From Pseudomonas sp. BN411 (lineage in GTDB: Bacteria > Pseudomonadota > Gammaproteobacteria > Pseudomonadales > Pseudomonadaceae): a DNA stretch of 64,000 bases. This document shows positions 53,665 through 61,303 of this stretch, in pieces (position 1 is the first letter of the stretch; each line of letters begins with the position of its first letter). The notes below the pieces were generated by a model. The model had not been told where the DNA came from, did not search any database, and saw nothing but the letters and a program-made list of their open reading frames with translations. The stretch is from NCBI RefSeq assembly GCF_029871235.1, contig NZ_SSOM01000032.1, forward strand, positions 1 to 64,000, in the 5' to 3' direction. A program made the translations under genes and the position numbers.

Positions 53665-55010
53665 CAATTCACGCCCTGCAGGGCCTGGCCGACGGCGTCG
53701 AACAGGCGGTCCAGTTCTTCCGGCTTGGCGTTGAAGGTCGGGCCAAACTGCAGGGTGTCGCCACCGAAGCGGACGTAAAAACCAGCCTTCCACAGGGCCA
53801 TGCCGGCCTCGAACGGACGGACGATGGCGTCGCCGTCACGCGGGGCGATCTGCAGGGCACCGGCCAGGCCGCAGTTGCGGATGTCGATGACGTGCTTGGC
53901 GCCTTTCAGGCCGTGGATGGCCTTCTCGAAGTGCGGGGCCAGTTCGGCGGATTGCTGCACCAGGTTTTCCTTCTCCAGTAGGTCCAGAGCGGCCAGGCCA
54001 GCGGCGCAGGCGACCGGGTGTGCGGAGTAGGTGTAGCCGTGGGTGAACTCGACGGCGTATTCGGGCGTCGCCTGGTTCATGAAGGTCTGGTAGATCTCGC
54101 GGCTGGCGATCACCGCGCCCATGGGAATGGCGCCGTTGGTGACCTGCTTGGCCACGTTCATCAGGTCCGGGGTCACACCGAAGTACTCGGCGCCGGTCAT
54201 GGTGCCCATGCGGCCGAAGGCGGTGATCACTTCGTCGAAGATCAGCAGGATGTTGTGCTGGTCGCAGATTTCACGCAGGCGCTGCAAGTAGCCGGCCGGC
54301 GGCACGATGACGCCGGCGGAGCCGGACATCGGCTCGACGATCACGGCGGCGATGTTGGACGCGTCATGCAACTCGATCAATTTCAGCAGTTCGTTGGCCA
54401 GTTCCACGCCGCCGGTTTCGGCAGCGCCCTTGGTGAAGGCCATGCCCGGCTGCAGAGTGTGCGGCAGGTGGTCGACGTCCATCAGTTGGCCGAACATCTT
54501 GCGGTTGCCGCCGATGCCGCCCAGGGCGGTGCCGGCGACGTTCACGCCGTGATAACCACGGGCGCGGCCGATCAGCTTGGTCTTCTGCGGCTGGCCTTTC
54601 AGGCGCCAGTAGGCACGGGCCATCTTGATGGAGGTGTCGGCGCACTCGGAGCCGGAGCCGGTGAAGAACACGTGGTTCAGTTCGCCGGGAGTCAGGTTGG
54701 CGATCTTTTCGGCCAGTTGGAAGGACAGCGGATGGCCGTACTGGAAGCCCGGGGAGTAGTCGAGGGTGCCGAGCTGCTTGGCCACGGCTTCCTGGATTTC
54801 CTTGCGCGAGTGACCGGCACCGCAGGTCCACAGGCCAGAGAGGCTGTCATAAATGCGGCGGCCCTGGTCGTCGATCAGCCAGCTGCCTTCGGCGGCGACG
54901 ATCAGGCGCGGGTCGCGCTGGAAGTTGCGGTTGGCGGAGAACGGCATCCAGTGAGCGTCCAGCTTGAGCTGGCTGGCGAGGGGAAGCTGGGCGGTCTGCG
55001 GCATGTTCAT
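53664..55010 (-). CDS. bauA: Beta-alanine (omega-amino acid):pyruvate aminotransferase
   Basis: 448 residues, class III PLP aminotransferase of usual length. FFTGSGSECADTSIKMARAYWRLKGQ, GRARGYHGVNVAGTALGGIGGNRK, DEVITAFGRMG and the PLP lysine in NVAKQVTNGAIPMGAV (near 288) are present. It starts bauABC and is divergent from the LysR gene. It converts beta-alanine and pyruvate to 3-oxopropanoate and alanine, feeding BauC. Assignment over other omega-transaminases rests on the conserved gene order. Confidence 0.92.
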   Translation of the reverse strand: MNMPQTAQLPLASQLKLDAHWMPFSANRNFQRDPRLIVAAEGSWLIDDQGRRIYDSLSGLWTCGAGHSRKEIQEAVAKQLGTLDYSPGFQYGHPLSFQLAEKIANLTPGELNHVFFTGSGSECADTSIKMARAYWRLKGQPQKTKLIGRARGYHGVNVAGTALGGIGGNRKMFGQLMDVDHLPHTLQPGMAFTKGAAETGGVELANELLKLIELHDASNIAAVIVEPMSGSAGVIVPPAGYLQRLREICDQHNILLIFDEVITAFGRMGTMTGAEYFGVTPDLMNVAKQVTNGAIPMGAVIASREIYQTFMNQATPEYAVEFTHGYTYSAHPVACAAGLAALDLLEKENLVQQSAELAPHFEKAIHGLKGAKHVIDIRNCGLAGALQIAPRDGDAIVRPFEAGMALWKAGFYVRFGGDTLQFGPTFNAKPEELDRLFDAVGQALQGVN

Positions 55011-55130
55011 GTATGGCCTCGAAAGTGTCTTGTTCTGAGGAACGACGCGCTACTTGCTGCCGACATTGCCACGGGCATAAAGTCACGAAAATCCAACTTT
55101 TCAAATCTTTAGGTTAGAGGTTGCTAAACC

Positions 55131-56051
55131 ATGAGTACCCGCCGTCCCGAGCCGCTGGCGCAGGTGAGCGATTTCGATATCCGCCTGCTGCGCATCTTTC
55201 GCAGCGTGGTGGAGTGCGGCGGTTTCTCCGCTGCCGAGAGCGTGCTGGGCATCGGCCGTTCGGCCATCAGCCAGCAGATGAGCGACCTGGAACAACGGCT
55301 CGGCCTGCGGCTGTGCCAGCGCGGCCGTGCCGGTTTCGCCCTGACCGAGGAAGGCCGCGAGGTGTACCAGTCGTCCATGCAGCTGCTGGCATCGCTGGAG
55401 ACCTTCCGGACCGAGGTCAACGGCCTGCACCAGCACCTGCGCGGCGAGCTGAACATCGGTCTCACCGACAACCTGGTGACGCTGCCGCACATGCGCATCA
55501 CCCATGCGCTGTCACGCCTGAAGGAGCGCGGCCCGGACGTGCAGATCAACATCCGCATGACGCCGCCCAGCGAGGTGGAACAGGGGGTGCTCGACGGCCG
55601 CCTGCACGTCGGCGTGGTACCGCAGACCGCTGCCCTCTCCGGGCTGGAATACCAGCCCCTGTACAGCGAACGCTCGCTGCTTTACTGCGCCGTGGGCCAT
55701 CCGCTGTTCTACGTGGACGATGCGCAACTCAGCGACGACCGCCTGAACCAGCAGGACGCCATCGCCCCCACCTTCCGCCTGCCGGCGGACATCCAGGCGC
55801 ACTATCAGGTGCTCAACAGCACGGCCAGCGCATCGGACCGCGAGGGCATGGCCTTCCTCATCCTCACCGGCCGCTACATCGGCTACCTGCCGGACCACTA
55901 CGCTAGCTTCTGGGTACAGCAAGGGCGGCTGCGGGCGCTGAAGCCGGCGACGCGCTTCTACGACCTGTCGCTGTCTTCGGTAACCCGCAAGGGCCGCCGG
56001 CCGCACCTGGTGCTGGAAAGCTTTCTGGAAGCGCTGGCCGCAACCAGTTAA
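55131..56051 (+). CDS. bauR: LysR-type regulator, probable BauR
   Basis: 306 residues. N-terminal winged helix with RLLRIFRSVVECGGFSAAESVLGIGRSAISQQMSDLEQRLGL, then the LysR effector domain (GELNIGLTDNLVTLPHMRI). It is divergent from bauA with a 120-bp gap, the usual layout for a LysR activator and its target. In P. aeruginosa the equivalent gene activates bauABCD in response to beta-alanine. Here no permease gene (bauD) follows bauC. Confidence 0.88.
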   Translation: MSTRRPEPLAQVSDFDIRLLRIFRSVVECGGFSAAESVLGIGRSAISQQMSDLEQRLGLRLCQRGRAGFALTEEGREVYQSSMQLLASLETFRTEVNGLHQHLRGELNIGLTDNLVTLPHMRITHALSRLKERGPDVQINIRMTPPSEVEQGVLDGRLHVGVVPQTAALSGLEYQPLYSERSLLYCAVGHPLFYVDDAQLSDDRLNQQDAIAPTFRLPADIQAHYQVLNSTASASDREGMAFLILTGRYIGYLPDHYASFWVQQGRLRALKPATRFYDLSLSSVTRKGRRPHLVLESFLEALAATS

Positions 56052-56064
56052 GGAACCGGATCTT

Positions 56065-56148
56065 GTAGGGTGAATGTCGCTTTTTGCATCCACCAACGAG
56101 ACCAAGCCCGGCACCGATGGTGGATCGGTGAAGCGTGATCCACCCTAC
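56065..56148. repeat. 84-bp inverted repeat (GTAGGGTGGATG family)
   Basis: Third copy of the element at 19056-19140 and 46394-46477, starting GTAGGGTGAATGTCGC and ending AGCGTGATCCACCCTAC, directly after the LysR gene. Confidence 0.85.
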
Positions 56149-56280
56149 GCTCAAGCCCCATTCCGGTGCAGCCCGGACAAATCCGCGAATAACCTGACCG
56201 ATGCTCCAGTTTTGCTTGTAGGCGCGGTCATCCTGGGTTATCAGTGCTGTCGCCAACCCCCTCTTACAATAAGGAAGCCT

Positions 56281-56949
56281 ATGACTTCACTGGTGCCCGC
56301 CCACAGCCCGAACCCTCCCACCAAGCCCGCCGGCCGCATTCGTCAGAAGAACGAAGAGCTGATCCTCGCCGCCGCGGAGGAGGAGTTCGCCCGCCACGGC
56401 TTCAAGGGCACCAGCATGAACACCATCGCCCTGCGCGCCGGGCTGCCCAAGGCCAACCTGCACTACTACTTCAGCAACAAGTTGGGCCTGTACATCGCCG
56501 TGCTGAGCAACCACCTGGAACTCTGGGACAGCACCTTCAACGCCCTCACCGCCGAAGACGACCCGGCCGAGGCGCTGGCCCGCTACATCCGCGCCAAGAT
56601 GGAGTTCTCCCGTCGTCATCCGCTGGCCTCGAAAATCTTCGCCATGGAAATCATCAGTGGCGGCGGCTGCCTGGAAGCCCACTTCGATCAGGACTACCGC
56701 ACCTGGTTCAAGGGCCGCGCCGGGGTATTCGAAGCCTGGATCGCTGCCGGCAAGATGGACCAGGTCGACCCGGTGAACCTGATCTTCCTGCTCTGGGGCA
56801 GCACCCAGCACTACGCCGACTTCAACACCCAGATCTGCCGCGTCACCGGCCGCAAGCGCCTGACCAAGGACGATTTCGAAGCGGCCACGCAGAACCTCAT
56901 CCAGATCATCCTCAAGGGCTGCGGCCTGACTCCGCCCGCGACTGCCTGA
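56281..56949 (+). CDS. TetR family regulator (RutR/YcdC-type C-terminal domain)
   Basis: 222 residues from the ATG at 56281 (AAGGAAG site). TetR helix-turn-helix at about 28-68: ILAAAEEEFARHGFKGTSMNTIALRAGLPKANLHYYFSNKLGLY. The C-terminal half (EMEFSRRHPLASKIFAMEIISGG, FLLWGSTQHYADFNTQI) fits the YcdC/RutR group of nucleobase-related regulators. It overlaps the YigZ gene by one base. A purine or pyrimidine ligand would fit the deaminase gene one kilobase downstream (inference). Confidence 0.88.
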   Translation: MTSLVPAHSPNPPTKPAGRIRQKNEELILAAAEEEFARHGFKGTSMNTIALRAGLPKANLHYYFSNKLGLYIAVLSNHLELWDSTFNALTAEDDPAEALARYIRAKMEFSRRHPLASKIFAMEIISGGGCLEAHFDQDYRTWFKGRAGVFEAWIAAGKMDQVDPVNLIFLLWGSTQHYADFNTQICRVTGRKRLTKDDFEAATQNLIQIILKGCGLTPPATA

Positions 56950-57533
56950 TGCCGTTCACCCTGTCCGCTCCCGCCGAGTACCGCGAGGAGATCAAGAAGA
57001 GCCGCTTCATTGCCCATGCCGCGCAGGTGACCTGCGTCGAGGAAGCGCAGGCGTTCATCGCGCGCCAGTCCGAGCCTGGCGCATCCCATAACTGCTGGGC
57101 CTGGAAGCTGGGTAACCAGTACCGTTTCAGTGACGACGGCGAACCCGGCGGCACCGCCGGACGCCCGATCCTCGCTGCCATCGAAGGCCAGGACTGCGAT
57201 CAGGTCGCGGTTCTGGTGATCCGCTATTACGGCGGTATCCAGCTCGGCACCGGCGGCCTCGCCCGCGCCTACGGCGGCAGCGCCGCCAAATGCCTGCAAG
57301 GTGGCCAGCGCGTGGAGCTGGTAGCCCGCAGCCGCATCAGTTGCCATCCCGGTTTTGCCGAACTGCCGCTACTGAAGGCGCGCCTCGGCGACTTCGAAGC
57401 GCTGGTGGAAAGTGAAAGCTTCGATGCCGAAGGCGCCGAGCTGATCCTGGCCCTGCCCGAAGGTCGCATTGCCGGGTTCGAGCAGGTCCTGCGAGATATC
57501 AGCCGGGGACGGTTGGAAGTAAAGCGGCTCTGA
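56949..57533 (+). CDS. yigZ: YigZ/IMPACT family protein (UPF0029)
   Basis: 194 residues from the ATG at 56949, which shares one base with the TetR stop. UPF0029 domain with KSRFIAHAAQVTCVEEAQAFI, SHNCWAWKLGNQYRFSDDGEPGGTAGRPIL and VLVIRYYGGIQLGTGGLARAYGGSA, then a small C-terminal domain (FDAEGAELILALPEG). Related to eukaryotic IMPACT, a translation-stress factor; the bacterial role is unsettled. Translational coupling suggests co-expression with the TetR gene. Confidence 0.93.
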   Translation: MPFTLSAPAEYREEIKKSRFIAHAAQVTCVEEAQAFIARQSEPGASHNCWAWKLGNQYRFSDDGEPGGTAGRPILAAIEGQDCDQVAVLVIRYYGGIQLGTGGLARAYGGSAAKCLQGGQRVELVARSRISCHPGFAELPLLKARLGDFEALVESESFDAEGAELILALPEGRIAGFEQVLRDISRGRLEVKRL

Positions 57534-57548
57534 CCCTATCGAATACCA

Positions 57549-57590
57549 CCCACATTTTCTGTGGAGCCCGCTGTGGATAACTCGTGGGCT
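57549..57590. repeat. Inverted copy of the TATCCACAG-hairpin repeat, plus further GTGGATAA site
   Basis: CCCACATTTTCTGTGGAGCCCGCTGTGGATAAC is the reverse of the elements at 47321-47702 and carries an exact DnaA-box-like TTATCCACA. Another GTGGATAA occurs near 57772. The 409-bp gap 57534-57942 otherwise shows only non-coding DNA before the deaminase gene. Confidence 0.7.
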
Positions 57591-57930
57591 TTTGCCTGAC
57601 AGGCAGCAGCGGCGCGGCTTGGCGAGAACTGTTCGCTTTTTGCCCAATACCCGGCTTATCCCCTGCCCCAAACTTAAGCACCTGATTTCTGGTGCATTCC
57701 TCCGCGCACCAATGCAGCGCAGCAAGCGCTCGGCAGGTCCGCCCTTGTCCACGCCCAACGGGGAAAAGGCTGTGGATAAGCTTGGGAGTATCCGCCGCAG
57801 CCCAGGGCTGGCGAGCCTTGCGGAAAACTGATCAAAAAACAAACAAAACCAGGCAGACGAAGAGTGCCCGGCACTGGCGAATGAATCTGCCCAAACAACA
57901 GGTAAACTTTCCGCCATCCCCGCCTGATGA

Positions 57931-58893
<963 letters not shown>

Positions 58894-58909
58894 GGCAGCC
58901 GCTGAATTC

Positions 58910-58976
58910 GTAGGGTGCGCTGCGCGCACCGGCTTCGACACTCTGTCAAACCGCTGGTGCGCGTGGCGCACCCTAC
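58910..58976. repeat. 67-bp inverted repeat after the deaminase gene
   Basis: GTAGGGTGCGCTGCGCGCACC ... GGTGCGCGTGGCGCACCCTAC: the ends pair over about 20 bases. It lies between convergent genes and resembles the GTAGGGTGGATG family only in its outer bases. Confidence 0.85.
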
Positions 58977-58996
58977 CGGATCGGTTTCGGCGTTTC

Positions 58997-59650
58997 CTAC
59001 AACGAAGCTGCCGGACGCGGCGTCAGCAACCGCAGGATGCTGCCGAGCAGCACACCGTAAAGCGGCACGAAGAGCACCAGGCTGATGGCCAGCTTTACGC
59101 CGTAGTCCACGGTGGCGATTTCCACCCAGTTCGCCGCCATGAAGGGGTTGTCGCTGCGCCAGAAGGCCACGGAGAAGAAGGCGAAGGTGTCCAGCAGGTT
59201 GCCGGCGATGGTCGAGGCCACCGGGGCTATCCACCACTGGCGCATCTGCCGCAGACGGTCGAAGACCTGGATATCCAGCACCTGACCCAACACGTAGGCG
59301 AGGAAACTGGCCAGGGAAATTCGCGCGACGAACAGGTTGAACTCGCCGAGAGCGGCGAAGCCCTGGAAGCTCGCTTCCTGGAACAGCACCGACACCACAT
59401 AGGACGCCAGCAATGCCGGGACCATGACCCGTGCGATGACCCGGCGCGCAGCCTGCTTGCCCATCAGGCGAACGGTGAGGTCGGTGGCCAGGAAGATAAA
59501 GGGAAAACTGAATGCGCCCCAGGTGGTGTGCCAGCCGAACAGGGTGATCGGTAGCTGCACCAGGTAATTGCTGGCGATGATGATCAGGATGTGGAAGGCG
59601 ATCAGGCCGGTGAGTGCCGGGCGCCAGACCGTGGGAGAAGCTGCGGGCAT
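58997..59650 (-). CDS. yhhQ: Queuosine precursor transporter (YhhQ/DUF165)
   Basis: 217 residues from the ATG at 59650; two longer in-frame starts (59662, 59692) lie inside the riboswitch. Six or so transmembrane helices; conserved TWGAFSFPFIFLATDLTVRLMGKQAARRVI, FVARISLASFLAYVLGQVLDIQVFDRLR and a late GNLLDTFAFF motif. YhhQ imports preQ0/preQ1 for queuosine synthesis in tRNA. The upstream preQ1-type aptamer agrees with this function. Confidence 0.92.
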   Translation of the reverse strand: MPAASPTVWRPALTGLIAFHILIIIASNYLVQLPITLFGWHTTWGAFSFPFIFLATDLTVRLMGKQAARRVIARVMVPALLASYVVSVLFQEASFQGFAALGEFNLFVARISLASFLAYVLGQVLDIQVFDRLRQMRQWWIAPVASTIAGNLLDTFAFFSVAFWRSDNPFMAANWVEIATVDYGVKLAISLVLFVPLYGVLLGSILRLLTPRPAASL

Positions 59651-59662
59651 GGTGATTTGCAT

Positions 59663-59692
59663 CCTTTTTGCCGATGGGGTGAGGGAACCCAT
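59663..59692 (-). promoter_or_regulatory. Probable preQ1-I riboswitch before yhhQ
   Basis: On the minus strand, stem ATGGG (59692-59688) pairs with CCCAT (59678-59674). The loop TTCCCTCAC has the UUC start and CAC end typical of preQ1-I, and the tail CGGCAAAAAGGAT has an A-rich stretch. GGA in the tail can pair with UCC in the loop as the pseudoknot. That same AGGA is the best ribosome site for the ATG at 59650, so ligand binding would block translation. Confidence 0.8.
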
Positions 59693-59786
59693 GTCGCGGC
59701 CCCCTGGCCGACGACGGCGCGCATTCTAACTTGACCCACGCGTCAGGAAAAGACGGATCGTCCGGTGGCCCGCATCAGAACGACCA

Positions 59787-59858
59787 GTAGGATGGGTGGA
59801 GTTCGACGATACCCATCAGCCGGGCTTGATGGGTATCGCTTCGCTCCACCCATCCTAC
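59787..59858. repeat. Inverted REP pair (RAYT family)
   Basis: GTAGGATGGGTGGAGTTCG..CCATC (59787-59818) and GATGGGTATCGCTTCGCTCC..CCTAC (59828-59858), the same sequence type as the REPs around the RAYT gene at 50965. Confidence 0.9.
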
Positions 59859-59892
59859 TGACTTTCGGGTCCGGCTCCGTTGAGGCTGCCAC

Positions 59893-60334
59893 TTCCCTCA
59901 TCCGAACGCGGCCCGCCCCGGCCCCTCTCCCTTAAGAGGAGAGGGGTGACTCGCGACGGCGAGGTCCAAACAATCCTGAAGCAGCTTGCGACCTGAAACT
60001 GAGCAACCGAGGTGGGGCAGCGACCTCGCCCCTTCAGGAGGCCGAGCGGAATCGTTGCAAAACGGAGCGAAGCGAAGTAACAGCCGAAGGCTGGCCCGAA
60101 GGGCGAGCGCAGCGAGTCAGGGGGACGAGCGGCATGGATGCCGCGAGAGGCGTGTGGGGCCATGGATGGCCCCTCTCGCCGTGCCCCCGGCGCAACGATG
60201 GAGGAAGGGAATCCCGGCGAAGCCGGGGCCGGATGCAGGGGCAAGCGTTTTGCTTCCTTTTGGGCGACTGCAAAAGGGAGTCGCCTGGGAAGGCGAAACA
60301 GAAACCCGAAGCGCACTCGGCAATGATCTGGCCA
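59893..60334. repeat. Right copy of a long dispersed repeat
   Basis: 60141-60334 matches bases 1-192. The preceding 59960-60140 (for example CCTTCAGGAGGCCGAGCGGA and AGGGCGAGCGCAGCGAGTCA) seems to be the upstream part of the same element. At 59893-59950 there is a CCCTCTCCC/GAGAGGGG hairpin element. No ORF here looks coding. The function of the element is unknown. Confidence 0.75.
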
Positions 60335-60354
60335 CCAAGCCCAAAGCCAATTCA

Positions 60355-60382
60355 CGAAAAAAGGGCCGCGATGCGGCCCTTA
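60355..60382 (-). terminator. Terminator after the cytochrome b561 gene
   Basis: On the minus strand AGGGCCGC / GCGGCCCT with a 3-base loop followed by TTTTTT; it begins at the stop codon itself. Confidence 0.9.
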
Positions 60383-60913
60383 GTCGTTAAGCGTCTTGCG
60401 TCGCCCGGTCACCATCGACCAGGGCAGGTTCTCGCGCATGCGCACGCTTTCCACCAGCGCGGCGCCGACGTGCACAAAGGCCAGCCAGAACAGGCCGTCG
60501 GCCATGAACTCATGGATGTCCCGAGGCAGGTCCTCGCCCCAGAAGTAGTCGACTTCTTCCATCAGGAAGCCGGTGACGCCCAGCCCGACCATCAGCAGCA
60601 GCATGAGGATCATCACCAGCCCGCCCAGAGGCGAGTGACCCAGGCGGTGCATGTGGCCACCGGTCAGCAGCGCCTTGGCGTGGGCCACCAGGCGCGCCGG
60701 ATGCGGCCAGAAGTCCGACCAGCGTGCAGGCCCGGGGCCGACGAAGCCCCAGACCAGGCGCACCAGCACCACCGCCACGGCGTAATAGCCGAGCCAGCGG
60801 TGCCAGCCGTCACCCGCCTCGTTGAGGAAGTAGTCACCGATGAAGGCGGCCACCAGGGACCAGTGGCCGATCCGCACCACCGGGTCCCAGAGGCGAACAG
60901 TCTCGGCGCTCAC
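60380..60913 (-). CDS. Cytochrome b561 family membrane protein
   Basis: 177 residues from a GTG start at 60913 (GAGGA six bases upstream). Four transmembrane helices with heme-binding histidines in VVRIGHWSLVAAF, GWHRWLGYYAVAVVLVRLVWGF, MHRLGHSPLGGLVMI and LPRDIHEFMADGLFWLAFVHVGAAL. The WGFVGPGPARWSDF segment is typical of the b561 (COG3658-type) group. It lies 3 bp after the PepSY gene; such pairs are thought to take part in membrane electron transfer. Confidence 0.9.
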   Translation of the reverse strand: MSAETVRLWDPVVRIGHWSLVAAFIGDYFLNEAGDGWHRWLGYYAVAVVLVRLVWGFVGPGPARWSDFWPHPARLVAHAKALLTGGHMHRLGHSPLGGLVMILMLLLMVGLGVTGFLMEEVDYFWGEDLPRDIHEFMADGLFWLAFVHVGAALVESVRMRENLPWSMVTGRRKTLND

Positions 60914-60916
60914 GGT

Positions 60917-61183
60917 TTAGTCCTCGATCTCCTGTTTGACCACCTTGCCGTCGACCGGGTTGAAGTAGATCTCGACCTTGCGCTTGTCCTTGTCCCAGCC
61001 GTAGATCTCGTAGCAGTTGCCGGCGGTGACCTTGAACTTCTTGATGTCGTAGCCCTGGGCCTTGAGGTCGTCCTGGAACTTGGTCTGGTCTTGCCACTGG
61101 GCCTTGTCGGCGGACGTGCATTCGGTCTTGGCAAAGGTCAGCGGGCTGACAAGGACCAGGGAAAGGAGCAGGAGCTTACGCAT
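60917..61183 (-). CDS. Small periplasmic PepSY-domain protein
   Basis: 88 residues from the ATG at 61183 (a longer frame to 61249 lacks a signal). Signal peptide about 1-18 (LTFA-KTE). A single PepSY-like domain: FQDDLKAQGYDIKKFKVTAGNCYEIYGWDKDKRKVEIYFNPVDGKVVKQEIED. Two cysteines may form a disulfide. Encoded directly before the cytochrome b561 gene, so the two probably work together. Confidence 0.85.
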   Translation of the reverse strand: MRKLLLLSLVLVSPLTFAKTECTSADKAQWQDQTKFQDDLKAQGYDIKKFKVTAGNCYEIYGWDKDKRKVEIYFNPVDGKVVKQEIED

Positions 61184-61303
61184 GGTATCGACCTCGAATT
61201 TTGCGTTGTATGGCGAAAGGCAATGCAAGGGTTTCTCATTCACTGCCATGACGATGGAGAGTAGGTCAGGCCTTGGCGGCTGTCATATGTCGGTCCGCCG
61301 ATC

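Noticed and set aside
47321-57780. Replication origin suggested by TTATCCACA-like sites
   Set aside because: Sites are few and tied to a repeated hairpin; no dnaA, dnaN, gyrB or AT-rich unwinding region is in the window.
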